This document shows positions 1 through 4,049 of a DNA stretch of 6,190 nucleotides, one piece after another. The translations under genes were made by a program, and so were the position numbers. The notes under the pieces were generated by a model. That model worked only from the letters and a program-made list of their open reading frames with translations, was not told the origin of the DNA and did no database searches. The stretch is from assembly GCA_023426265.1 (NCBI GenBank), contig JAFABA010000019.1, positions 1 through 6,190 of the forward strand, given 5' to 3'. The stretch is from Bacillota bacterium (GTDB lineage: Bacteria > Bacillota > Clostridia > Christensenellales > CAG-138). Numbering within the stretch: the first letter of the stretch is position 1; each line of letters opens with the position of its first letter.

Positions 1-473
1 TCGCCGATCATCACGAGCACCATATGCGAAAGAGGGGCAAGGTCCCCGCTCGCGCCGAGGCTTCCCTTTTGCGGGATGACAGGATGCACGCCGCGGTTGA
101 GCATTTTAAGCAGTGTATCCATGGTGGACAGCCGGATGCCGGAGTTGCCGCGGCTGAGCGTATTGAGGCGCAGCAGCATGCTGGCGCGCACGGTTTCTTT
201 GTCCAGCGGCTCCCCCATACCGCAGGCGTGGGAGATGATGAGGTTCTTTTGCAGTTCGGCGGTCGCTTCCGGCGGGATGAACGTATCCGAAAACTTGCCG
301 AACCCGGTGGTGAGACCATAGATGACGGCATGTGCCGCCAGCTTTTCATCCACATAATCGCGCGCTCTTTGGATCAGGATGCGCGCTTCCTCCGATATCC
401 CGGCTTCCTCACCGTTCCGGGCGACGGATACCACCTGCTCTATGGTCAAGTCTCTTCCGTTTAAATATACCAA
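1..473 (-). CDS. hutH: Histidine ammonia-lyase, N-terminal part (runs off left edge)
   Basis: HutH deaminates L-histidine to trans-urocanate and ammonia, the first step of cytoplasmic histidine degradation. The 157 complete codons read from the complement show an N-terminal LNGRDLTIEQVV segment, YGLTTGFGKF (Y52), NLIISHACG (H82) and GSLGASGDLAPLSHM, whose Ala141-Ser142-Gly143 forms the MIO electrophile. These numbers are one lower than the Pseudomonas putida enzyme (Y53, H83, A142-S143-G144), which supports the TTG start at 473. That TTG has a GAGGG ribosome binding site 8 nt upstream. In-frame ATGs at 494 and 491 lack one and would add 6-7 residues. The family is about 500-510 residues, so roughly the last two thirds lie outside the window. 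It is divergent from the DUF3788 gene. Related MIO enzymes (tyrosine ammonia-lyase or aminomutase) are less likely but the missing C-terminus prevents full exclusion. Confidence 0.95.
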   Translation of the reverse strand, partial: MVYLNGRDLTIEQVVSVARNGEEAGISEEARILIQRARDYVDEKLAAHAVIYGLTTGFGKFSDTFIPPEATAELQKNLIISHACGMGEPLDKETVRASMLLRLNTLSRGNSGIRLSTMDTLLKMLNRGVHPVIPQKGSLGASGDLAPLSHMVLVMIG

Positions 474-478
474 CGTAT

Positions 479-487
479 CCACCCTCT
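479..487 (-). promoter_or_regulatory. Ribosome binding site that favours the TTG start of hutH
   Basis: On the minus strand this reads AGAGGGTGG, with its GAGGG core 8 nt before the TTG at 473-471. The alternative ATG at 494 is preceded by GC-rich sequence without a Shine-Dalgarno match. The site lies inside the reading frame of the longer alternative protein. Confidence 0.6.
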
Positions 488-501
488 GCATCATGAAATG
501 G

Positions 502-524
502 GCGCCCGCTGTATAGAGCGGCGC
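502..524 (-). other. GC-rich stem-loop in the hutH leader
   Basis: Positions 502-510 and 517-524 can pair over 8 bp with one bulged base (C505) around a 6-base loop (511-516). If transcription starts near 553, the hairpin lies in the hutH 5' leader, about 28 nt before the TTG start. No U-run follows it, so it is not a simple terminator. It may be a leader regulatory element or only GC-rich sequence; its function is not known. Confidence 0.35.
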
Positions 525-559
525 AATAGATACATGCAATTTTCTAAGGCTATAGCATC

Positions 560-588
560 ATTTTATGGATGACCTCCACATTTGTAAA
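560..588 (-). promoter_or_regulatory. Predicted hutH promoter
   Basis: On the minus strand, TTTACA (588-583) and TAAAAT (565-560) are separated by 17 bp, each matching the sigma-A consensus at 5 of 6 positions. Transcription would start near 553 and give an untranslated leader of about 80 nt. A weaker second candidate, TTGCAT-18-TATACA, lies further downstream between about 539 and 510. Confidence 0.5.
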
Positions 589-632
589 GTTCTGCAAGGT
601 AAAGCGGAAACACGCTAACACGATGATGTCGT

Positions 633-660
633 TTGCAAGTGCTCCGGCTCATGGTATGAT
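633..660 (+). promoter_or_regulatory. Predicted extended -10 promoter of the DUF3788 gene
   Basis: TTGCAA (633-638) and TATGAT (655-660) are 16 bp apart, and the -10 is preceded by TGG at 652-654, matching the TGn extended -10 motif. Transcription would start near 667, just ahead of the AGGAG ribosome binding site at 673-677. Confidence 0.6.
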
Positions 661-684
661 AAGGAAAAACTTAGGAGAAACAGC

Positions 685-1125
685 ATGGATTGGAGCACCT
701 TATATGGGCCGGATGCACAGCCCACCGAGGAAATGACGCGCGATTATATCGGAAGCCCGCTTTGGGATACGTTCCACACGAGGATACAGGACGCCTACCA
801 GCTGCAGCCTATCGCTTCTTATAGTAAATGTTCCGCGCAGCCGGGCTGGAATGTGAAATACCAGAAAAGCGGCAAATCCCTCTGCACGCTGTATCCTATG
901 GAAGGATATTTTATTGCGCTGGTGGTGATGGGGGCAAAGGAGGAACCGGAAGCCGAGCTTCTGATGCCGCACGCAACCAATTACGTACGGGAGCTATATG
1001 GGCGAACGCCGTTCTCCTGCGGCGGCCGGTGGCTGATGCTGCATGTGACGGATGAAGAGATATTGGAGGATGTCCTGCGGTTGATCGAGATAAGAAGGCC
1101 TGTGGCAAAGAAAAAAGCAGTGTAA
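685..1125 (+). CDS. DUF3788-like protein of unknown function
   Basis: This 146-residue soluble protein resembles the DUF3788 family, whose members are short, single-domain and without assigned function. Visible family-like features are an N-terminal LWDTFHTRI segment (about residues 26-34), a central W-x-V-K-Y-x-K-S-G-K-S-L-C-T-L-Y-P strand pair (55-71), the G-Y-F-I-A-L-V-V strand that follows, and a C-terminal GGRWLMLHVTD...IEIRRP region (112-139) ending in a lysine-rich tail. There is no signal peptide or membrane segment. The ATG has AGGAG 7 nt upstream, the gene has its own extended -10 promoter, and it ends at an intrinsic terminator, so it appears monocistronic. The family assignment rests on recognised pattern rather than a database search, and no reaction is proposed. 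Confidence 0.8.
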   Translation: MDWSTLYGPDAQPTEEMTRDYIGSPLWDTFHTRIQDAYQLQPIASYSKCSAQPGWNVKYQKSGKSLCTLYPMEGYFIALVVMGAKEEPEAELLMPHATNYVRELYGRTPFSCGGRWLMLHVTDEEILEDVLRLIEIRRPVAKKKAV

Positions 1126-1152
1126 AGCAGGCACAAAATCAGTGTAAAGCAG
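1118..1152 (+). repeat. Two 13-bp direct repeats spanning the end of the DUF3788 gene
   Basis: CAGTGTAAAGCAG occurs at 1118-1130 and again, identically, at 1140-1152, a 22-bp period. The first copy contains the TAA stop of the DUF3788 gene. The second copy runs directly into the terminator stem. A partial inverted match (CTGCTTTATAC) appears near 1218-1228 at the end of the opposing small gene. It may be a short tandem duplication. Confidence 0.6.
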
Positions 1153-1153
1153 C

Positions 1154-1186
1154 AAGGGATACCGCTTTGGCGACGGTATCCCTTTT
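1154..1186 (+). terminator. Intrinsic terminator of the DUF3788 gene
   Basis: AAGGGATACCG (1154-1164) pairs perfectly with CGGTATCCCTT (1174-1184) around a 9-base loop, followed by a short T run. In the opposite direction the stem is followed by only a weak T tract, but it may also serve the convergent gene that ends at 1223. Confidence 0.85.
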
Positions 1187-1222
1187 CCAATGTCATTTTA
1201 CTTATGTACAAGCCACTCTGCT

Positions 1223-1423
1223 TTATACATGTGGAGCAACCCCTTGCCCAGACACCTCATCGCGGTATGCAGGATCTGTCTGAGCTATATCCAATATTCT
1301 TATATCAGGCACCCCGGCTGACAGATACATTTCTTCTGCTGCCTGCTGGGCCTGTTGCATGGTTTCTATAGCGCTCGTTAGTGAGCGGAATAACATTTGA
1401 TACATTTCTTTATAGTCGGACAT
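1223..1423 (-). CDS. Small uncharacterised 66-residue protein
   Basis: The protein begins MSDYKEMYQMLFRSL and is mostly predicted helix over residues 1-35, with a glutamine/alanine/glutamate-rich stretch (about 18-35) that could form a short coiled coil. A polar tail follows. It resembles short hypothetical proteins starting DYKEMY that occur widely in Clostridia, but no function is recognised. It has no signal peptide or membrane segment. The ATG at 1423 is chosen because AGAGG lies 10 nt upstream and the predicted transcript starts near 1459. A longer in-frame start at 1474 would lie upstream of that transcript start and is rejected. It is divergent from the XRE regulator at 1570 and has a strong promoter of its own, so the pair may be a regulator and its target. 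Confidence 0.65.
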   Translation of the reverse strand: MSDYKEMYQMLFRSLTSAIETMQQAQQAAEEMYLSAGVPDIRILDIAQTDPAYRDEVSGQGVAPHV

Positions 1424-1465
1424 ATCGATTACGCCTCTTACACATGGTGTTTGTGAGTTTATCTC

Positions 1466-1494
1466 AATATACATTATTTAATTATGCAAGTCAA
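1466..1494 (-). promoter_or_regulatory. Strong predicted promoter of the 66-residue protein gene
   Basis: On the minus strand, TTGACT (1494-1489) and TATATT (1471-1466) are exactly 17 bp apart, each 5 of 6 to consensus. Transcription would begin near 1459, leaving a leader of about 36 nt. One of the paired 9-bp repeats (1480-1488) lies within the spacer next to the -35, a position where a bound repressor would block RNA polymerase. Confidence 0.75.
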
Positions 1495-1522
1495 CCAAAT
1501 TCAACAGTTCAATTATGCATAA
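1480..1522. promoter_or_regulatory. Paired 9-bp repeats, candidate XRE operator
   Basis: AATTATGCA occurs at 1480-1488 and 1511-1519, spaced 31 bp start to start, close to three helical turns. The second copy sits in a perfect 10-bp palindrome, TTATGCATAA (1513-1522). Both lie between the divergent small gene and the XRE gene, and one is inside the small gene's promoter. Binding by the adjacent XRE protein is inferred from position only. Confidence 0.45.
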
Positions 1523-1569
1523 CCGCCTTTGGTAGTAAGTAAAATTGTGTACAAAGGAGGCTTGCCCTT

Positions 1570-1884
1570 ATGTACGAAGATTTTTTCCCTGAACGTTTGG
1601 CACAGTTGCGTCTGAAAAAGGGCGTTTCAGCGCGTGACATGAGCCTTTCGTTGGGCCAAAGCGAAAACTATATCAATATGATTGAGAACAAAAAATCATT
1701 TCCATCCATGGCCGTATTCTTTTATATCTGTGAATATTTGAGCATTTCGCCCAAAGAATTTTTTGATGACGGGAATAAAAATCCACAACAACTGAACGAA
1801 GTCATTGAGAATTTAAGAAAATTGGATGATACGGCGCTTGTCCATATTGCCGGCCTGGTAAAAGAGCTAAGCAATAAGAAATAA
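1570..1884 (+). CDS. XRE-family helix-turn-helix transcriptional regulator
   Basis: This 104-residue cytoplasmic DNA-binding protein has a Cro/C1-type helix-turn-helix over about residues 9-63: RLAQLRLKKGVSARDMSLSLG gives the first helices, SENYINMIENKKSFPS the recognition helix and turn, and FFYICEYLSISPKEFF the last two helices. Residues 70-104 form a predicted helical extension that may dimerise. There is no catalytic or ligand-binding domain, so its inducer is unknown. The ATG follows a strong AAAGGAGG site (1553-1560) with 9-nt spacing. It is transcribed away from the 66-residue gene, and repeats between them suggest control of that gene and perhaps of itself. No convincing promoter of its own was found in 1475-1569. 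Proteins of this type are common in Clostridia and their mobile elements; nothing else here indicates a phage. Confidence 0.93.
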   Translation: MYEDFFPERLAQLRLKKGVSARDMSLSLGQSENYINMIENKKSFPSMAVFFYICEYLSISPKEFFDDGNKNPQQLNEVIENLRKLDDTALVHIAGLVKELSNKK

Positions 1885-1920
1885 ATCAGTCACGCACAGA
1901 TTTCCCTATCTCTTAACATG

Positions 1921-1946
1921 GAAGCCGTCCAAAGGGGCCGGTTTTC
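1921..1946 (+). terminator. Weak terminator-like hairpin after the XRE gene
   Basis: GAAGCCG-T-CC (1921-1930) can pair with 1936-1946 with one mismatch and one bulge. The T-rich end overlaps the right arm of the stem. It lies between the convergent XRE and DUF3795 genes, where a terminator is expected, but the structure is imperfect. Confidence 0.3.
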
Positions 1947-1951
1947 TATTG

Positions 1952-2374
1952 TCATTCCGCCTTTCCCGTTCGAAGCAGCCTTAACACCTCTTCTTCGGTT
2001 TTACATGCGTCGTAATCCCCGCTGTAGGTCTTGCCGTGGTGGTAATGGACGCTGCTTTGCACGTTGCGCAGCAGGTACCCCGCCAGCACCTCAATGCCAT
2101 CCTCCTTGGCGCAGCGCAAAAACGCGCGAATGCGCAGGCTCCGAAAATCACACTCGCAGCAGGGGAATATATCGCATTCCCAGCAGCCGCGGATGCTGCG
2201 GCTTTTACAGCAGAGTCTTATTGGGCAGGGTTCGTGCTGATTCTGGCAGCCTTTGCAGTTCCGGCTTACGGTATCGTAGCACATGCCGCAGGCATACCCG
2301 CAGGGAGCGATGTTCTGTGCGATTTCTTTTGCCGTTTGATCAAGAAAAAATTCTTCTTCCGGATAGTATGACAC
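1952..2374 (-). CDS. Cysteine-rich DUF3795-like protein
   Basis: The 140-residue protein has 15 cysteines, 14 of them between residues 25 and 88. They are arranged as PCGYACGMC (25-32), CKGC (40-43), PCPIRLCC (50-56), CWEC (64-67) and FPCCEC (70-75). This order matches DUF3795, a family of small proteins probably binding zinc or an iron-sulfur cluster, with no established reaction. The first block has C-x3-C-x2-C spacing, but the protein is too short for a radical-SAM barrel. There is no signal peptide or membrane helix. Translation starts at GTG (2374), with GGGGAG about 6 nt upstream; upstream ATGs are out of frame. It is a single-gene unit with a near-consensus promoter and a palindrome over the start point. 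That suggests tight repression, perhaps by LexA. Confidence 0.83.
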   Translation of the reverse strand: MSYYPEEEFFLDQTAKEIAQNIAPCGYACGMCYDTVSRNCKGCQNQHEPCPIRLCCKSRSIRGCWECDIFPCCECDFRSLRIRAFLRCAKEDGIEVLAGYLLRNVQSSVHYHHGKTYSGDYDACKTEEEVLRLLRTGKAE

Positions 2375-2398
2375 GGCTCGCTCCCCCCGTCTATCATA

Positions 2399-2416
2399 TT
2401 AGAACGTTTGTTCTAA
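2399..2416. promoter_or_regulatory. Perfect palindrome resembling a Gram-positive LexA (SOS) box
   Basis: Read on the minus strand it is TTAGAAC-AAAC-GTTCTAA, a perfect 7-bp inverted repeat with a 4-bp spacer. The core GAAC-N4-GTTC agrees with the Bacillus LexA/DinR consensus CGAACRNRYGTTYG except at the two outermost bases. It starts at the last base of the -10 and is centred on the predicted transcription start (about 2409), a classic repressor site. A TetR-type operator would look similar; no lexA or tetR gene lies in the window. Confidence 0.6.
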
Positions 2417-2444
2417 GTATAGTGCCAATCCTTCGCCCTGTCAA
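2416..2444 (-). promoter_or_regulatory. Near-consensus promoter of the DUF3795 gene
   Basis: On the minus strand, consensus TTGACA (2444-2439) is followed after exactly 17 bp by TATACT (2421-2416). Transcription would start near 2409 with a leader of about 35 nt. It is the best promoter match in the window and would be strong unless repressed. Confidence 0.85.
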
Positions 2445-2455
2445 ATCCGGGCATG

Positions 2456-2479
2456 AAAAAGGCCGCCTGAAAGGCGGCC
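2456..2479 (-). terminator. Intrinsic terminator of the GNAT gene
   Basis: GGCCGCCT (2461-2468) and AGGCGGCC (2472-2479) form a perfect 8-bp GC-rich stem with a tight loop. On the minus strand it is followed by five T residues (2460-2456). It ends transcription of the acetyltransferase just before the DUF3795 promoter, so the two are separate units. Confidence 0.9.
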
Positions 2480-2495
2480 GGATATACCTATCCGC

Positions 2496-3134
2496 TCATT
2501 TCACAATCGCATGGCTTGCAATCGAAAACTCTTCCTGCGTATATTGGACCAGCTTTTCCTTGTAAGGAAACTGCTTGTCATACTCCGCGGCGTCCGATGG
2601 GTTGAAATGATACGCATCGTTGTCGTGAAATTGGCCGGATATACCGTCCAGCGCCCCGGGATACAGCTCCAGCACCAGCATGGAATACGGGTACTCGCCA
2701 TCCGGGTTTGTAATTTTAAATTTCTTGGAACCCCGGAATCCGTTTACACAATAATTGTTGGGATACCCGTATATGATGACGGCCCGGTGGCCTTTTGAGG
2801 CCGCTATGTTTCTGGTATGCTCGATCAACGCTTTCCCGACGCCCTGCCTTTGAAATTTGGGCAGTACGAATATGGGGCCAAACGTAATCGTATCATGCCT
2901 TTGCCCCTCGGCATCGAGGATATGGGATTTCATATAGTAAATGCCGCCGATGATCTCGCCGTCCTTTTCCGCGACAACACTTAAATCCTCCAGGTAATCC
3001 GGATGCTTCCGCATGGTATGGATCAGGTAGTGCTCGTCGCACCCCGGCACGTACAAATTCCAGAACGCTTCCCTTGCGGCCTGCTCCGCCGCCAGATAAT
3101 CGCGCTCCGTTTCCCGCCTGATGATCATATTCAT
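2496..3134 (-). CDS. GNAT-family N-acetyltransferase
   Basis: The 212-residue protein belongs to the Gcn5-related acetyltransferases, which move the acetyl group of acetyl-CoA to an amine. Residues 1-25 form the usual N-terminal strand and helix (IIRRETERDYLAAEQAAREAF), and GEIIGGIYY (59-67) is the central strand. GPIFVLPKFQRQGVGKAL (86-103) is motif A; its Q-x-x-G-x-G loop at 95-100 binds the CoA pyrophosphate. The region NNYCVNGFRGSKKF (126-139) corresponds to the motif B area. It resembles YhbS-like GNATs, which carry a C-terminal extension like the one here (about 150-212). The substrate cannot be told. The first ATG (3134) is favoured over the one at 3128 because AAGGCGGG lies about 5 nt before it. 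It has its own promoter and terminator and is probably monocistronic and cytoplasmic. Confidence 0.93.
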   Translation of the reverse strand: MNMIIRRETERDYLAAEQAAREAFWNLYVPGCDEHYLIHTMRKHPDYLEDLSVVAEKDGEIIGGIYYMKSHILDAEGQRHDTITFGPIFVLPKFQRQGVGKALIEHTRNIAASKGHRAVIIYGYPNNYCVNGFRGSKKFKITNPDGEYPYSMLVLELYPGALDGISGQFHDNDAYHFNPSDAAEYDKQFPYKEKLVQYTQEEFSIASHAIVK

Positions 3135-3169
3135 GTTATCCCGCCTTTTCTTTTGCGCTTTCTTGTTCC

Positions 3170-3198
3170 AATATACGCCAAAAACAGGAAAGGAACAA
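3170..3198 (-). promoter_or_regulatory. Predicted promoter of the GNAT gene
   Basis: On the minus strand, TTGTTC (3198-3193) and TATATT (3175-3170) are 17 bp apart. The -10 is good and the -35 moderate. Transcription would start near 3163, about 29 nt before the ATG. The -35 lies inside the arm of the upstream hairpin at 3190-3218. Confidence 0.55.
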
Positions 3199-3218
3199 GC
3201 TTATCAGGCTTGCTCCTT
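3181..3218 (-). terminator. Probable terminator of the broken XRE gene
   Basis: Positions 3190-3200 and 3208-3218 form an 11-bp stem with one mismatch and a 7-base loop. On the minus strand a T-rich tract follows (TCCTGTTTT, 3189-3181). It lies about 30 bp after the XRE stop at 3249. The T run starts a few bases after the stem, so efficiency is uncertain. A 12-bp palindrome, AAAACATGTTTT, lies at 3219-3230. Confidence 0.45.
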
Positions 3219-3248
3219 AAAACATGTTTTCAGGTAAGGTTAAAAATA

Positions 3249-3502
3249 CTATGAAAGCGAATTACCCGCTAACAGATCGCTTACTTCCACATCCAGCACA
3301 TTTGCGAACATTACCAATTCCTTATCCGTAACCGTCCTTGTTTGCCCCTCAATCTTGGATAAACAGGAGCCGGTAATATCCATCCCCTCCGATTGAAGCT
3401 TTGCAAGCAATTCTTTCTGTTTTATATTTTTCCCAGCCGAATACGCGTAATATTTGCGCCGACTATATTCATATTTCCCAACGGAAGTTTACGAGGTTTC
3501 AT
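3249..3502 (-). pseudogene. Small XRE regulator broken by one base (or made by -1 frameshifting)
   Basis: The minus strand from ATG 3502 encodes 26 residues ending RIRLGKI and then stops at TAA (3424-3422). The rest of a Cro/C1-type helix-turn-helix protein continues in the -1 frame to TAG (3251-3249). Joining the frames at the GGGAAAA heptamer gives 84 residues: MNIVGANITRIRLGK, then NIKQKELLAKLQSEG, then MDITGSCLSKIEGQ, then a last helix region ending VSDLLAGNSLS. This has the spacing expected of small XRE regulators. The 254-bp span is one base short of an open frame. AAGGGG (3515-3510) lies 7 nt before the ATG. The gene sits between nrdG and the GNAT gene and is probably transcribed separately. 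It may be a recent pseudogene (A6 to A5), a base-calling error, or a gene using programmed frameshifting. Similarity to small Clostridial repressors is clear; its targets are unknown. Confidence 0.82.
3422..3434 (-). other. GGGAAAA slippery-type heptamer followed by a 0-frame stop
   Basis: Read on the minus strand in the XRE frame, the site is G-GGA-AAA (3434-3428), then ATA and TAA. A -1 slip at this X-XXY-YYY heptamer would read AAT next and restore the full helix-turn-helix protein. Downstream sequence offers only a weak 4-bp stem (GCTT/AAGC), and no internal Shine-Dalgarno stimulator is visible upstream. Confidence 0.45.
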
Positions 3503-3519
3503 AGATTAGCCCCTTATCG

Positions 3520-3556
3520 ATAATTCCATAAAAGAATTATGGGATCTACAATTCAA
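3520..3556 (-). promoter_or_regulatory. Weak XRE promoter overlapped by an inverted repeat
   Basis: On the minus strand TTGAAT (3556-3551, overlapping the last codons of nrdG) and TTTTAT (3533-3528) are 17 bp apart. The inverted repeat ATAATTC (3520-3526)/GAATTAT (3534-3540) covers the -10 and the predicted start near 3521. A second, mutually exclusive pairing is CCATAA (3526-3531) with TTATGG (3537-3542). The position suits autoregulation by the XRE product. No T-run follows, so it is not an evident nrdDG terminator. Confidence 0.4.
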
Positions 3557-4049
3557 TGAGGACTATATCACCCGAAAGCGAAGCCTTCACGTCGATGGCA
3601 CGCTGGTTTTTTGAGCCGCGGAAACGGAGATCGTAACTCTTCTCTTCCTGCAAGAACGGCCCGTCGATCAGCACGTCGGTTTGCTGCAGAAGCAAAAGGA
3701 CGTCCGGATCGGCTTTCGCTTTTTCCATAAGCTCCTCAAACAGATAGCCGGTGTAGGTGATGACGTCGTACCCCGCCGCGTGAACGAGAGCCGCAAGCTC
3801 CGCCATGGCCCTGCTCTGGCAAAACGGCTCGCCGCCGCTTAGGGTTACGCCTCGCAGCATGGGGTTCCGCTTCATTTCCGCCACGATCTTTTCCGGTTCG
3901 GCCAAAAATCCGCCGGAAAACGGCCAGGTCTTCTGGTTATGGCAGCCGGGGCAATGGTGCGGGCAGCCCTGCCCAAACACCGTATAGCGAATACCGGGGC
4001 CGTCCACGATTGACTCGCGGATTACCCCGGCCAAACGAAGCTTTGTCAC
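3546..4049 (-). CDS. nrdG: Anaerobic ribonucleotide reductase activating protein (radical SAM)
   Basis: NrdG uses a [4Fe-4S] cluster and S-adenosylmethionine to generate the glycyl radical on NrdD under anaerobic conditions. The 167-residue length is normal for the family. Visible motifs are SIVDGPGIRYTVFGQGC (13-29), the cluster-binding C29-x3-C33-x2-C36 in GCPHHCPGCHN, and the SAM-binding GGEP at 72-75 within TLSGGEPF. DVLIDGPF and RFRGSKNQR near the C-terminus are also typical. Translation starts at GTG, which overlaps the TGA stop of nrdD by 4 bp (GTGA), with GGAG a few bases upstream inside nrdD. Such overlap indicates translational coupling and a shared transcript. No terminator is obvious directly after the stop. 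Confidence 0.97.
   Translation of the reverse strand: MTKLRLAGVIRESIVDGPGIRYTVFGQGCPHHCPGCHNQKTWPFSGGFLAEPEKIVAEMKRNPMLRGVTLSGGEPFCQSRAMAELAALVHAAGYDVITYTGYLFEELMEKAKADPDVLLLLQQTDVLIDGPFLQEEKSYDLRFRGSKNQRAIDVKASLSGDIVLIEL

Noticed and set aside
550..577. Minus-strand GGAGG followed by ATG-ATG-CTA-TAG, a possible upstream mini-ORF of hutH
   Set aside because: The spacing is 11 nt and the peptide would be three residues. The site overlaps the predicted -10 of the hutH promoter (560-565), so it would lie upstream of the transcript start.
1424..1474. Longer 83-residue version of the small protein starting at 1474
   Set aside because: The start would lie upstream of the predicted transcription start (about 1459), next to the -10. 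The ATG at 1423 has a better ribosome binding site and matches the DYKEMY-type N-terminus.
1223..1884. Prophage or integrative element remnant
   Set aside because: A small XRE repressor and an unknown small protein are compatible with one, but no integrase, structural gene, attachment repeat or tRNA target is visible.
2279..2302. C-x3-C-x2-C spacing in the DUF3795 protein, suggesting radical SAM
   Set aside because: The protein is only 140 residues, has no GGEP or other barrel motif, and the cysteine pattern continues as in DUF3795 proteins.
1918..2565. A 215-residue plus-strand open frame
   Set aside because: It is rich in Arg, Cys and Ser and runs antisense across the DUF3795 gene, its promoter and the GNAT terminator. 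The minus-strand genes have family motifs and regulatory signals; this frame does not.
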